DNA from: Marinobacterium profundum
Lineage (GTDB): Bacteria; Pseudomonadota; Gammaproteobacteria; Pseudomonadales; Balneatricaceae
DNA length: 64,000 nucleotides
Reading direction: 5' to 3'
Assembly (NCBI RefSeq): GCF_001528745.1
Contig: NZ_BCNS01000032.1
Span: 28,285 to 92,284, forward strand
The notes beneath the pieces are model-generated. The model worked only from the letters and a program-made list of their open reading frames with translations. It did not search any database and had not been told where the DNA came from. Every line of letters begins with the position of its first letter. The stretch's first letter is position 1. The position numbers and the translations under genes are program-made. Positions 9,401 through 17,998 of this stretch are shown here, piece by piece.

Positions 9401-9981
9401 ACCTGGATATCATTCAGAACTGGATCAGACCCGGCACCCGGGTGCTGGATCTTGGCTGTGGCGACGGAGAACTGCTGAGTTACCTTGCCACACACAAGCA
9501 GGTCACGGGTTACGGTCTGGAGATTGACCACGACAATATCACCGCCTGCCTGGAGGCCGGGGTCAATGTGATCGAAAAGGACATAGACGAGGGGCTGGCG
9601 ACGCTGCGTAATGCCAGCTTTGATGCCGTGATAATGACCCAGGCGCTGCAGGTCATGCACCGTCCCGATCAGATCATTGACGAGATGCTGCGTATCGGCA
9701 AGGAATGCATCATCACCTTTCCGAACTTTGGCCACTGGCGAGCACGCAGCTATCTGGCGCTGCGCGGCAAGATGCCGGTGTCAAAATTCCTGCCCTATAC
9801 TTGGTACAACACCCCAAACATCCACTTCTGCACCTTCAAGGATTTTGAACGTCTGTGTGTTGAACGCAACATTCATATTCTGGACCGTACCGTCGTGGAC
9901 AATGAACATCGTGACCGCTGGTGGCTGCGACTTTGGCCCAATATGCTGGGCGAAATCGCCATCTACCGCATCACCCGATAA
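9391..9981 (+). CDS. metW: Methionine biosynthesis protein MetW
   Basis: 196 residues with a class I SAM-methyltransferase fold: motif [13 protein letters not shown] near residues 17-28, followed by GLEID and the MetW-typical [20 protein letters not shown]. MetW is required with MetX for full homoserine acyltransferase activity in several proteobacteria, probably by complex formation. The start codon lies inside the end of metX (10-bp overlap), consistent with coupled translation and a stoichiometric partner. A DUF4426 gene begins 14 bp later. Confidence 0.93.
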   Translation: MRVDLDIIQNWIRPGTRVLDLGCGDGELLSYLATHKQVTGYGLEIDHDNITACLEAGVNVIEKDIDEGLATLRNASFDAVIMTQALQVMHRPDQIIDEMLRIGKECIITFPNFGHWRARSYLALRGKMPVSKFLPYTWYNTPNIHFCTFKDFERLCVERNIHILDRTVVDNEHRDRWWLRLWPNMLGEIAIYRITR

Positions 9982-9995
9982 CATCAGGAGCCCCC

Positions 9996-10457
9996 ATGAA
10001 CGCGTTAACATCCACACTGCGCCATAGCCTGCAGGGCTTGCTTGCAAGCCTGGCGCTCAGCACAAGTTTCGCCCAGGCAGACCAGTTCGTCGCCTACGGT
10101 GACTATGAAGTGCACTACAACGCTTTCAACAGCACTTTTGTCGAGCCCCAGGTGGCCCAGAGCTATGGCCTGACCCGTAGCAAAACCCTGGCCCTGATTA
10201 ATGTAGCGGTGTTGAAAAAAGCCAGCGACGGCAGCAAAACGCCGGTGAGCGCCATCGTCAAGGGAAGCGCCAGCAACCTGATCGGCCAGAGCAGCGACAT
10301 CAGTTTCAAGAAAATTGAAGAAACAGACGCGCTCTATTACATCGGCGGCCTGCCCTTTTCCAACGACCAGCTGATGCGTATCGCGCTCGACGTCCAGCCG
10401 GATCCGAACCAGCCCGCCTACAGCATCCAGTTTGAACAGACCTTCTACGCCGAATGA
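9996..10457 (+). CDS. DUF4426 family secreted/periplasmic protein
   Basis: 153 residues from the ATG at 9996, which has an AGGAG eight bases upstream. The N-terminus is a clear signal peptide: a hydrophobic LLASLALSTSFA core, then cleavage probably after AQA near residue 24. The mature part has the DUF4426 pattern (YGDYEVHYNAFNSTFV at the start, then beta-rich sequence) and no catalytic motif I recognise. This family routinely sits between metW and rdgB in pseudomonads and relatives; its role is unknown. It overlaps rdgB by 4 bp. Confidence 0.82.
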   Translation: MNALTSTLRHSLQGLLASLALSTSFAQADQFVAYGDYEVHYNAFNSTFVEPQVAQSYGLTRSKTLALINVAVLKKASDGSKTPVSAIVKGSASNLIGQSSDISFKKIEETDALYYIGGLPFSNDQLMRIALDVQPDPNQPAYSIQFEQTFYAE

Positions 10458-11071
10458 CCACACTCAATCACCCACGCATCATCCTGGCCAGCGGCAACGC
10501 CGGAAAACTGCGCGAATTCAGCCAGGTGCTCGCCCCCCTGCACATCGAGGTGCTGCCGCAATCGGCCTTTAATGTCAGCGACGCCGACGAAACCGGCCTC
10601 AGCTTTATCGAGAACGCCATCCTCAAGGCGCGCCATGCCTGTCGCAGCACCGGCTTGCCGGCACTGGCCGACGATTCCGGGCTTGAGGTCGACGCCCTCG
10701 ATGGTGCCCCGGGCATCTACTCGGCGCGTTTCGCAGGCCCAGGCGCCACTGATGCCGAAAACAACAGTCGGCTGCTGCACCAGCTCAAGGATGTACCGGA
10801 TGCCCGGCGCAGCGCACGCTTTCGCTGCGTACTGGCCTTTATGCGCCACGCTGAAGACCCCACTCCGCTGATCAGTATTGGCACCTGGGAAGGCCATATA
10901 CTGCATGCGCCCAGGGGTGAGCAGGGGTTCGGTTACGATCCGCTGTTTCTGCTGCCAGAACTCGGCATGAGCTCCGCCGAACTGCCCCGCGAGCAGAAAA
11001 ACAGTCTTAGTCACCGCGGCCAGGCCGTGGCCCGCCTGGTCGAGCAGATCGGCCCCTACCTGAAGAACTGA
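10454..11071 (+). CDS. rdgB: XTP/dITP pyrophosphatase (RdgB/HAM1)
   Basis: 205 residues with all HAM1 signatures: ILASGNAGKLREF at the N-terminus, ADDSGLEVDALDGAPG near 72-87 (metal and substrate loop), GYDPLFLLPE and the C-terminal LSHRGQAV. It hydrolyses non-canonical purine nucleoside triphosphates (ITP, dITP, XTP) to monophosphates, keeping them out of DNA and RNA. ATG overlaps the previous stop (ATGA), so it is coupled to the metW/DUF4426 transcript. Confidence 0.95.
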   Translation: MTTLNHPRIILASGNAGKLREFSQVLAPLHIEVLPQSAFNVSDADETGLSFIENAILKARHACRSTGLPALADDSGLEVDALDGAPGIYSARFAGPGATDAENNSRLLHQLKDVPDARRSARFRCVLAFMRHAEDPTPLISIGTWEGHILHAPRGEQGFGYDPLFLLPELGMSSAELPREQKNSLSHRGQAVARLVEQIGPYLKN

Positions 11072-11100
11072 CGGACTTTAGCCGCGACTCATGGGATAAT

Positions 11101-11137
11101 CCGCATTCCGCCACACTGTACTGGTGGCGGAATGCGG
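11101..11137. repeat. Perfect 14-bp inverted repeat between rdgB and hemW
   Basis: CCGCATTCCGCCAC (11101-11114) and its exact complement at 11124-11137 are separated by a 9-base loop. The stem is strong and GC-rich but is followed by TTCCCTC rather than a T-run. It could still attenuate or protect the rdgB transcript. It is the only structured element in the 130-bp gap. Confidence 0.7.
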
Positions 11138-11201
11138 TTCCCTCATTCACTTCAAGGGGAATCGGCCATCGCTGTTTTTCCTCCTATGAAGCCCTGATCC
11201 C

Positions 11202-12341
11202 ATGTCTCTGCAGCTGCCGCCCCTTTCGCTCTATATTCACATTCCCTGGTGCGTACGCAAGTGCCCCTATTGCGATTTCAACTCCCACGCCGCCAAGGGC
11301 GAACTGCCGGAAGCGGACTATGTTGCAGCGCTACTGGAGGATCTGGACACAGAGCTGGCCGATGTACAGGGACGCAGCATCGACACCATTTTTATCGGTG
11401 GCGGCACCCCCAGCCTGTTTTCAGCCGCGGCAATCCAGCAGATTCTGAGCGGCGTCGCCGCACGTACCCCCTTGTCTGCCAAGGCCGAAATCACCATGGA
11501 AGCCAATCCTGGTACTTTCGAGCAAGAGCGCTTCGCAGGTTTTAGGGCCGCCGGTGTCAACCGCCTGTCCATTGGTATCCAGAGTTTCAACGACACCCAA
11601 CTCAAGGCACTGGGGCGTATCCACAACGCCGATGAAGCCTACCGTGCCGTCGCCAGCGCCCGGGCCATCGGTTTTGACAACATCAACCTGGATCTGATGC
11701 ACGGTCTGCCACAGCAAGACCTGGCCGGCGCCATGCAGGATCTGGATACAGCCCTGTCACTGCAGCCCGATCACCTGTCCTGGTACCAGCTCACTATAGA
11801 ACCCAATACCGAATTCAATGCCCGCCCGCCCAACCTGCCGGTGGATGAAGTGCTGTGGGAAATTCAGGAGCACGGCCAGGAGAAACTGGCCGCAGCGGGC
11901 TTTGCCCAGTACGAGGTGTCAGCCTACGCCCGCGACGGGCGCCAGGCGGCACACAACCTGAATTACTGGGCCTTTGGCGACTATATCGGTATAGGTGCCG
12001 GCGCCCACGGCAAGCTCACCCGTGCTGCAGACGGCCACATCATGCGACGCTGGAAGCAGCGCCAACCCGCCGCCTATATGGATGCATCCAAACGTCTGGG
12101 GGGTGAGAACGCCATTGTTCAGGATGAACTGGCCTTCGAATTCATGCTCAATGCACTGCGACTGGTGGACGGCGTGCCGCTGCAGCTACTGCAGGCCCGT
12201 GCCGGCATAAGCCCGGACAGCATCCGCATACAGCTGGACCGAGCCATAAAGCAGGGGCTGCTACAGGATGATTCGGCCCACATACGGCCGACCCATCAGG
12301 GCCGGCTGTTTCTGAACAACTTGCTGGAAATGTTTCTGTAA
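11202..12341 (+). CDS. hemW: Radical SAM heme chaperone HemW
   Basis: 379 residues. The radical-SAM cluster motif is C17, C21 and C24 (WCVRKCPYCDF), followed by GGGTPS, the EANPGT SAM-binding segment and GIQSF; the C-terminal HemW domain includes NLNYWAFGDYIGIGAGAH. HemW resembles coproporphyrinogen dehydrogenase HemN but lacks that activity; it binds heme and delivers it to membrane respiratory proteins. Position directly after rdgB is the usual gammaproteobacterial order. It converges with yigB with only 18 bp between the stops. Confidence 0.94.
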   Translation: MSLQLPPLSLYIHIPWCVRKCPYCDFNSHAAKGELPEADYVAALLEDLDTELADVQGRSIDTIFIGGGTPSLFSAAAIQQILSGVAARTPLSAKAEITMEANPGTFEQERFAGFRAAGVNRLSIGIQSFNDTQLKALGRIHNADEAYRAVASARAIGFDNINLDLMHGLPQQDLAGAMQDLDTALSLQPDHLSWYQLTIEPNTEFNARPPNLPVDEVLWEIQEHGQEKLAAAGFAQYEVSAYARDGRQAAHNLNYWAFGDYIGIGAGAHGKLTRAADGHIMRRWKQRQPAAYMDASKRLGGENAIVQDELAFEFMLNALRLVDGVPLQLLQARAGISPDSIRIQLDRAIKQGLLQDDSAHIRPTHQGRLFLNNLLEMFL

Positions 12342-12359
12342 GCTCAGAACTGAGCGCGA

Positions 12360-13085
12360 TTAGAGCGTCACGCGACCTGCGGCCTGTTCTGCGATTTCGA
12401 TCAGCGCCTGGGGGATTTCATTCAGCGCCCGCACCGTTTGCGTCGGTGCCGGGCCTCCGGGCCAGACCTGATCGTTGAGATTAACCCAGATGGTCCAGAA
12501 GCCTGCATTGTGCGCGCCTTCAATATCGGCCACCGGGTTATCGCCCACATGCACCACCTGCTCGGGACGCAGCCCGGCATGCGTCAGCGCCTGCTGGAAC
12601 ATCAGCGGATGGGGCTTTTCCTGGCCCGTGCTTTCGGCACTGAACTGGAAGTCGAAATAGTCACCCAGCCCTACTCGCCTTACGTCGGCATTGCCGTTAC
12701 TCAGGGCACCGATCAGCAGATTACGATCGCGCAGGACCTTCAGCATCGTCAGTGCATGCTCGTAGAACTCCACCTGATGACGTCCCTCCAGATACACCTC
12801 GAACGCCTGCAACGCCAGCGCCTCGGCCTGCTCTGGCCCGTAACCTGCCGTGCGCATGCCCTCCTGCAGCAAACGCAGGCGAATCTGAGTCACGTTGTGG
12901 GAGATCTCGGGGTAGCGCGCCAGCACCTCATCGCGCATGCGCGGCAGATCAGCAATGCTGAACTGACGCACAAAAAGCTGCGCATTGCGCTGCAGCCAGT
13001 CGAACAGCGAGTTATTTGCTATGTCGATTACAGGATCAATGGCCCAGAGGGTATCGTCCAGATCGAAGGTGACACACTTAATCAT
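12360..13085 (-). CDS. yigB: HAD-superfamily hydrolase, YigB-like
   Basis: 241 residues from the ATG at 13085; upstream codons in this frame are shadow of xerC. HAD motif I is FDLDDTLW with nucleophile D8 and acid D10, motif II is in IGALSNGN, motif III is the EKPHP lysine, and motif IV is GDNPVADIEGA. The xerC-yigB order matches E. coli, where YigB dephosphorylates the riboflavin intermediate 5-amino-6-(5-phosphoribitylamino)uracil and can hydrolyse FMN. Activity here is inferred from family and position. It overlaps the 3' end of xerC by 8 bp. Confidence 0.87.
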   Translation of the reverse strand: MIKCVTFDLDDTLWAIDPVIDIANNSLFDWLQRNAQLFVRQFSIADLPRMRDEVLARYPEISHNVTQIRLRLLQEGMRTAGYGPEQAEALALQAFEVYLEGRHQVEFYEHALTMLKVLRDRNLLIGALSNGNADVRRVGLGDYFDFQFSAESTGQEKPHPLMFQQALTHAGLRPEQVVHVGDNPVADIEGAHNAGFWTIWVNLNDQVWPGGPAPTQTVRALNEIPQALIEIAEQAAGRVTL

Positions 13086-13980
13086 CTTTTTTGCGCGCTC
13101 TTGGATGGGCCCTGTCGTAAACATCGGCCAGATGCTGAAAATCCAGATGCGTATAGATCTGGGTCGTGGCGATATCGGCGTGTCCCAGCAGCTCCTGTAC
13201 CGCGCGCAGATCACCGCTGGACTCCAGCAGGTGGCTGGCAAAGCTGTGGCGCAGCCGGTGTGGGTGCACCTTGCCGTCGGTGGCCTGGTGCAGCCCCCAG
13301 TGCTCTAGGCGCAACTGCACAGCACGGGTGCTGATACGGTTGCCGCGTTTGCTGATAAAGAGCGCCGGCTGCTCGCCGCGCAACAGACTGCCTCGCTGTC
13401 CCAGCCAGACATCCAGTGCCGTCAGGGCCTTGCTGCCGACCGGCAGCATGCGGGTCTTGCGCCCCTTGCCGGTCACTACCAGGCTGGCATCGCGAAAGTC
13501 GATATCCCCCAGATCCAGACTGACGAGCTCCGCCAGACGCAGACCGGACGAATATATAAGTTCCATCATGGCACAATCGCGGGCAGATACGGCATCGGTC
13601 ACCGGAATCTGCATCAGATGGGCCGCCTGATCGGTATCCAGTGTTTTTGGCAGACGCCGGGGCGAACGGGGGGCACTGATACCCAGCGCAGGGTTCTGCT
13701 GGCTCAGGCCTTCGCGATTAAGAAAGCGATAGAAGGAGCGGATGGCCGACAGCAAGCGCTGAATGCTTTTACCGGCCAGACCCTCGCGGTGTGTTTCGGC
13801 GATAAAGGCACGCAGATCCCGCGGCCTTATACTGTTCCAGTCACTCAGGCTGTTCGCCACGGCATAGCGTAACAGCCGTTCGATATCGCGCCTGTAGTTG
13901 TCCAGCGTGTGCCCGGAGTACTGCCGCTCGGTACGCAGATAGCGTACAAAGGCATCCAGCACATCCGGATTGGGCGACAT
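13078..13980 (-). CDS. xerC: Site-specific tyrosine recombinase XerC
   Basis: 300 residues, normal for XerC. It has an N-terminal SAM-like DNA-binding domain (residues ~5-90) and a C-terminal tyrosine-recombinase domain with the complete active site: R148 (SSGLRLAE), K172, H241 and R244 (HPHRLRHSF), H267 (LGHADI) and nucleophile Y276. XerC with XerD resolves chromosome dimers at dif near the division septum. Context (dapF-DUF484-xerC-yigB) identifies it as the housekeeping recombinase and not an integron or phage integrase. Start ATG overlaps the DUF484 stop by 1 bp. Confidence 0.96.
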   Translation of the reverse strand: MSPNPDVLDAFVRYLRTERQYSGHTLDNYRRDIERLLRYAVANSLSDWNSIRPRDLRAFIAETHREGLAGKSIQRLLSAIRSFYRFLNREGLSQQNPALGISAPRSPRRLPKTLDTDQAAHLMQIPVTDAVSARDCAMMELIYSSGLRLAELVSLDLGDIDFRDASLVVTGKGRKTRMLPVGSKALTALDVWLGQRGSLLRGEQPALFISKRGNRISTRAVQLRLEHWGLHQATDGKVHPHRLRHSFASHLLESSGDLRAVQELLGHADIATTQIYTHLDFQHLADVYDRAHPRARKKDD

Positions 13981-14666
13981 CAGCCCCGGCTCAGGATACG
14001 GGACAGTACCCGGCTAAGCACTTCGCCGACATAGCACAGGAACAGGGTGCCCTGGCTGCTCTGAAAGTAATGCGGATCATAGCTGCCGATCGCCAGCAGG
14101 CCCAGGGTTTCACCCTGCACCAGCGGAATAACCGCCGCCGACTGAATCCGAAACGCCTGTTCCTGAAATACGAACAGATGCTGCGGCTCCGGCAGGCGAC
14201 CGCAGCTCGGCAGATTGGTCCCAAGCAAGGGCTCCAGTCCCAGGGCATCGGCCGCACTCAGCCAGCGCGCGGCGCCACTTTCTTCGCCATCTCCGAGCAG
14301 CATCAGCGTTGTAATATCGCCCTGAAAATCACGACACAGGCTCTCATCAATGGCGATGGCGACATCATCCAGGGTTTCAGAGCCCAGCAACGCCAGTACC
14401 ATGCGCTTGGTCTTCTCGAACTGCACATCGTTGTGACGCGCAACGTCGATCAGATCAGACAGATGGGTGCGCAGTTGCTGGTTTTTCTCACGCAGTACGC
14501 CGGTCTGACGCGCCACCAGCGACACGGCGGTGCCGGTTTCGTGGGGCACGTAGAGCTTTTCCAGCAAACCTGAGTGACGGGAAAAGTAATCCGGATTCTG
14601 CGCCAGATACTCCGCCACCTGCTGCTCGTCGAGCCCATGCGGCTCATCTTTGGCCTGATCGGTCAT
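13980..14666 (-). CDS. DUF484 (YigA-like) GAF-fold protein
   Basis: 228 residues. The N-terminal helical part contains the DUF484 signature [20 protein letters not shown], followed by a predicted coiled helix ([15 protein letters not shown]) and a GAF-like C-terminal domain (about 85-225) ending in a segment with [13 protein letters not shown]. The family is always found between dapF and xerC; the ligand and role are unknown. It is tied to both neighbours by overlaps (4 bp with dapF, 1 bp with xerC). Confidence 0.85.
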   Translation of the reverse strand: MTDQAKDEPHGLDEQQVAEYLAQNPDYFSRHSGLLEKLYVPHETGTAVSLVARQTGVLREKNQQLRTHLSDLIDVARHNDVQFEKTKRMVLALLGSETLDDVAIAIDESLCRDFQGDITTLMLLGDGEESGAARWLSAADALGLEPLLGTNLPSCGRLPEPQHLFVFQEQAFRIQSAAVIPLVQGETLGLLAIGSYDPHYFQSSQGTLFLCYVGEVLSRVLSRILSRG

Positions 14667-15493
14667 ATGAAAATCTGCCCTTCGTAAACGGTTTCCGCAG
14701 GGCCTGTCATCAGTACGGATGAGCCCTCACCTGCCCAGCGAATCTGCAGCTCCCCGCCTGGCAGATGCACGCGTACATCATCACTAAGCAGGCCGCGCAG
14801 ACGTCCGGCCACCACGGCCGCGCAGGCACCGGTGCCGCAGGCACGGGTTTCGCCCGCACCGCGCTCATACACCCGCAGCCGAATTTCGTTCTCCGACAGA
14901 ATCTGCATAAAACCGATATTGGCCCGTGCCGGGAAACGTTCGTGCTGCTCCAGCAGCGGCCCAAGAGTTTCCACCGCAGCGGTGCTGACATCGTCCACCA
15001 GCAGTACGCCGTGGGGGTTGCCCATGGACACCGCGCTGATATCGAGCCACTGATCAGCCACTTCAATGGGATAAGTCGCCTCAACGCCGTCCGCCATAAA
15101 GGGGATTTCAGCCGGCACCAACTCAGGCGCGCCCATATCGACTTCCACCTGACGGTCTTCCAGCACCCGCAGTATCGCCTTGCCCTTGGCGGTCTCAACG
15201 CAGATCACAGGCTTGATGGTCAGACGCTTGTCACGCACAAACTTGGCGAAACAGCGCGCACCGTTGCCGCAGTGCTCCACTTCAGAACCATCGGCATTAT
15301 AAATACGGTAGCGAAAGTCCATCTTCGGGTCCGTCGGCGGCTCCACCAGCAGCATCTGGTCAAAGCCGATGCCAAAGTTGCGATCCGCCAGGCGGCTCAC
15401 CAGCGCGGGAGTAATCTTGGCACGCTGCGTGACAAGATCGACCACCATGAAGTCGTTGCCCAGGCCGTGCATCTTGGTAAAACGTACCAACAT
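14663..15493 (-). CDS. dapF: Diaminopimelate epimerase
   Basis: 276 residues. The two catalytic cysteines are present: C75 in EHCGNGARC and C219 in RACGTGACA, the two-base mechanism pair that interconverts LL- and meso-diaminopimelate. N-terminal [11 protein letters not shown] and MGNPHGV are also standard. The product feeds peptidoglycan directly and lysine through LysA, whose gene lies 14 bp upstream in the same operon. Confidence 0.96.
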   Translation of the reverse strand: MLVRFTKMHGLGNDFMVVDLVTQRAKITPALVSRLADRNFGIGFDQMLLVEPPTDPKMDFRYRIYNADGSEVEHCGNGARCFAKFVRDKRLTIKPVICVETAKGKAILRVLEDRQVEVDMGAPELVPAEIPFMADGVEATYPIEVADQWLDISAVSMGNPHGVLLVDDVSTAAVETLGPLLEQHERFPARANIGFMQILSENEIRLRVYERGAGETRACGTGACAAVVAGRLRGLLSDDVRVHLPGGELQIRWAGEGSSVLMTGPAETVYEGQIFI

Positions 15494-15507
15494 AGCTGTT
15501 TCGCTTC

Positions 15508-16767
15508 TCAGTAATTGTCTTTGGGCAGCAACTGCTCACCGCGCAGCAGGTCACTGATGCTTTCGCGCTTGCGTACCAGATGCGCCTGATTATCGCTGAC
15601 CATGACTTCGGCCGGGCGCGGCCTGGTGTTGTAGTTGGAGCTCATGACAAAGCCATAGGCACCGGCCGAGCACACCGCCAGCAAATCGCCGGGCTGCAGA
15701 TTAAGCTCGCGATCCTTGCCGAGGAAATCGCCGGTTTCGCACACAGGCCCTACCAGGTCATAAGTCTTGCTGTCGCCTTCTTCACGCAGCGTCAGCGGCA
15801 CGATTTCCTGATAGGCGCTATAGAGTGCCGGACGAATCAGGTCGTTCATGGCGCCATCGATAATGGCAAAGTTCTTGTCGCCGTTGCTCTTGAGGAACTC
15901 GACCCGCGTCAGCAGGACACCGGCATTGGCGGCGATGGAACGGCCGGGCTCAAAGATCAGGCTCAGCGGACGGTCACCCAGTTTGTCGAGCACTGCCGCT
16001 ATATAGTCGGCGGCAGAGGGCGGCTGCTCGTCGGTGTAGCACACGCCCAGACCACCGCCCAGATCCAGATGTTTGATCTGGATACCATCCTCCGCCAGCT
16101 CGTCCACCAGCACCAGCAGACGATCAAGCGCATCCAGAAAGGGGCGCAGTTCGGTCAGCTGGCTGCCAATATGGCAGTCCATGCCCACGATTTCGATACT
16201 GGGCAATTCCGCCGCCCGGCCATAGACGCCGCGGGCGCGCTCGATGGCGATGCCAAATTTGTTCTCTTTGAGACCGGTGGAAATATAGGGGTGGGTGCCG
16301 GCATCCACGTCCGGATTGACGCGAAAGGACACTTTGGCCGTCATGCCCGTCGCTGCAGCAACCTCGCTGACGCGCTCAAGCTCGGCTTCAGATTCAATGT
16401 TGAAGCAGTGAATACCCAGTTCCAGTGCACGACGAATTTCGTGTGCCTGCTTGCCCACACCGGAGAAAACCACCTTGGAGGGGTCACCACCGGCCTTGAT
16501 CACACGCTCGATTTCGCCCAGCGACACTACATCGAAGCCCGCGCCCAGGCGCGCCAGTACATTCAGCACCGCAATATTGCTGTTGGCCTTTACGGCAAAG
16601 CACACCAGTGCATCACGTCCTTCCAGGGCCTGGGCGTAACCCAGGTAGGCGCGTTCCAGCGCATCACGGGAATACACATACAAGGGTGTGCCATATTCTT
16701 CAGCGATACCCTCGAGGTTCATTTCCTCGCAGTGCAGGCGCCCATCGCGGTACTCAAAGTTATCCAT
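15508..16767 (-). CDS. lysA: Diaminopimelate decarboxylase
   Basis: 419 residues from the ATG at 16767; a TTG one codon upstream is ignored. It is a fold-III PLP enzyme with an alanine-racemase-like barrel: the PLP lysine is K60 in [14 protein letters not shown] and GGGLG follow, and EPGRS binds the PLP phosphate. The C-terminal beta domain carries [10 protein letters not shown] with the active-site cysteine from the partner subunit. It converts meso-diaminopimelate to lysine. The lysA-dapF pair is separated by 14 bp and lptM lies 14 bp upstream, so one transcript is likely. Confidence 0.96.
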   Translation of the reverse strand: MDNFEYRDGRLHCEEMNLEGIAEEYGTPLYVYSRDALERAYLGYAQALEGRDALVCFAVKANSNIAVLNVLARLGAGFDVVSLGEIERVIKAGGDPSKVVFSGVGKQAHEIRRALELGIHCFNIESEAELERVSEVAAATGMTAKVSFRVNPDVDAGTHPYISTGLKENKFGIAIERARGVYGRAAELPSIEIVGMDCHIGSQLTELRPFLDALDRLLVLVDELAEDGIQIKHLDLGGGLGVCYTDEQPPSAADYIAAVLDKLGDRPLSLIFEPGRSIAANAGVLLTRVEFLKSNGDKNFAIIDGAMNDLIRPALYSAYQEIVPLTLREEGDSKTYDLVGPVCETGDFLGKDRELNLQPGDLLAVCSAGAYGFVMSSNYNTRPRPAEVMVSDNQAHLVRKRESISDLLRGEQLLPKDNY

Positions 16768-16781
16768 CAATCTGTCCGTTA

Positions 16782-16931
16782 TCAGTTCTGTGCGGGAGCC
16801 GGCGGCTGAGCCGATGTCTGCGAGGCGGGGGCAGCGGGATCAATCTGATCCGGCATATAGAGCGCACCCTTGTTGCCACAGCCAGCGAGCAGCGCGAAGG
16901 TTACGAAGAGCATCCAGTTCCAGCGTTTCAC
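16782..16931 (-). CDS. lptM: Small lipoprotein LptM (YifL-like)
   Basis: 49 residues from a GTG at 16931. It has a short positively charged start (MKRW), a hydrophobic segment and a perfect lipobox LLAGC with lipidated C18, immediately followed by GNKGALYMP, the conserved LptM stretch. The rest is a Pro/Ala-rich tail. LptM stabilises oxidative maturation of LptD in the LPS export complex at the outer membrane. Position just upstream of lysA-dapF is the standard one. A longer in-frame version from 17024 is open but adds no recognisable sequence. Confidence 0.85.
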   Translation of the reverse strand: MKRWNWMLFVTFALLAGCGNKGALYMPDQIDPAAPASQTSAQPPAPAQN

Positions 16932-16967
16932 GATTGCAGCCCCTATTCCGGCGATTCCAAAGCAGCG

Positions 16968-16996
16968 ATTATACCCGGGATGAGTAGCGGCAGAAA
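16968..16996 (-). promoter_or_regulatory. Candidate promoter for the lptM-lysA-dapF operon
   Basis: On the minus strand a perfect TATAAT (16968-16973) sits 17 bp from a weak -35-like TTTCTG (16991-16996), about 37 bp before the lptM GTG. The -10 is consensus and the spacing ideal, but the -35 is poor. The same short region must also serve cyaY on the other strand. Confidence 0.4.
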
Positions 16997-17041
16997 CTCG
17001 GATATACTGCCGGGCTCCAAGCACTGCGGAACCACAGACCG

Positions 17042-17365
17042 ATGACCGAATCAGAATTCAACGACCGCGTCGATGAAACCCTCATCACCCTCGAAGACCT
17101 GCTGGAAGATGTCGACAGCGATCTGGACATCGAGAGCCATGGTGGCATGCTCACCATCGTCTGCGAAAATGGCAGCCAGGTGATCTTCACCCGCCAACCA
17201 CCGGTCAAGCAGCTCTGGGTCGCAGCGCGCAATGGCGGCTATCATTTTGACTTCGATGAGTCGCTGGAACGCTGGATACGCGATACCGACAAGGCTCCCC
17301 TGGCCGATGTGCTGAGCGAAATATTCCGCCTGCAGGCAGACGTGGACCTGACGTTTCCGTTCTGA
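17042..17365 (+). CDS. cyaY: Iron-sulfur cluster assembly regulator CyaY (frataxin)
   Basis: 107 residues, full length for bacterial frataxin. The acidic first helix (EFNDRVDETLITLEDLLEDV) provides the iron-binding face; the beta-sheet core contains GMLTIVCENGSQVIFTRQ and PVKQLWVAAR, followed by GGYHFDF and a C-terminal helix. CyaY binds IscS and tunes Fe-S assembly according to iron. Divergent placement from lptM-lysA is conserved in many gammaproteobacteria. It is followed by a long repeat-filled gap. Confidence 0.93.
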   Translation: MTESEFNDRVDETLITLEDLLEDVDSDLDIESHGGMLTIVCENGSQVIFTRQPPVKQLWVAARNGGYHFDFDESLERWIRDTDKAPLADVLSEIFRLQADVDLTFPF

Positions 17366-17440
17366 ACCCAGCGTGCTGAATCAGCCGCCTGGAACGAAAT
17401 GGGGGCAGGCAATCCGAAGCGGCTTTTGTAGAGTGCCCGC

Positions 17441-17486
17441 AGGGTGCTGATGAGCGAAGCGAATCGCACCGTTTACCCAAGCGAAT
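17441..17486 (+). repeat. 46-bp direct repeat, copy 1
   Basis: Starts AGGGTGCTGATGAGCGAAGC and matches 17840-17885 at 45 of 46 positions by eye. The unit contains GGTGC and GCACC, which can pair as a small hairpin. This copy is followed by a partial second GCGAATCGCACCG and then a T-run (17493-17501), so it might act as a weak terminator for cyaY. Confidence 0.8.
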
Positions 17487-17575
17487 CGCACCGTTTTTTT
17501 TCGAGTCCGTATTTCGCCTGTCGGCGACCTACTTTACTTGTTACGCGACAAGGACTTTCTACAAGGGAAAGTGTG

Positions 17576-17730
17576 CAAAGAAAGCACGCCCCGATGAAGC
17601 CTTTTCGCTGCCCCCTGAGCCCCTGCGGCGGGCTGCGCTGAAGGTACATCCATGTACCTCATCGCAGGTGTAACAGTCCCTGTTGCACCCCTTCGGGCCT
17701 GATCGCCGAATGACCTCAGTGCTCGCTGGC
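17576..17730 (+). repeat. 155-bp intergenic repeat family B, copy 1
   Basis: From CAAAGAAAGCACGCCCCGAT to CAGTGCTCGCTGGC. It aligns without gaps to the reverse complement of 49995-50149, with about 16 differences by eye. The unit carries a short palindrome around GGTACATCCATGTACC and a conserved TCGCCGAATGACCTCAGTG end. There is no open frame shared between the copies, so it looks like a non-coding repeat. Confidence 0.85.
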
Positions 17731-17839
17731 ATATGGCCATGGATGGCCGGTAGCCAGAAAATGCAGGAGCAATTTTCTGCTCATAAGGGGGAAGCAAGAG
17801 CCGCTCTGACATATCAGTGGGATCTCCAAGCCTGTATGT

Positions 17840-17885
17840 AGGGTGCTGATGAGCGAAGCGAATTGCACCGTTTACCCAAGCGAAT
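17840..17885 (+). repeat. 46-bp direct repeat, copy 2
   Basis: Same unit and orientation as 17441-17486, differing at one position in GCGAATTGCACC. The two copies bracket the family B repeat, about 400 bp apart. Confidence 0.8.
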
Positions 17886-17998
17886 TAAACCATTTAAGGT
17901 GCCACAGCCGCAGTGCGGCCGTTCGCCGCCATGCCGGATGGCATAAGTGAAAAAAGCTGGAGTCCTGCGCGTCCTGGATCGGGCTAGTCGGCGGGCTG

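Larger units (their letters stand above)
17366..17998. other. Repeat-filled intergenic block between cyaY and waaA
   Basis: About 630 bp between two convergent genes with no supportable gene. It contains a 46-bp direct repeat (17441-17486 and 17840-17885) enclosing one copy of a ~155-bp repeat whose second copy, inverted, lies at 49995-50149. Short open frames here are low-quality and run through the repeats. It looks like a tolerated landing site for intergenic repeats. Confidence 0.75.

Noticed and set aside
13078..13980. Mobile-element integrase
   Set aside because: Tyrosine recombinase lies in the conserved dapF-DUF484-xerC-yigB order, so it is the housekeeping XerC.
15580..16809. 409-codon open frame opposite lysA
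   Set aside because: Antisense shadow of lysA; no recognisable domain and no ribosome site.
17534..17812. Short open frames in the cyaY-waaA gap
   Set aside because: They run through the repeats and are not preserved in the second repeat copy.
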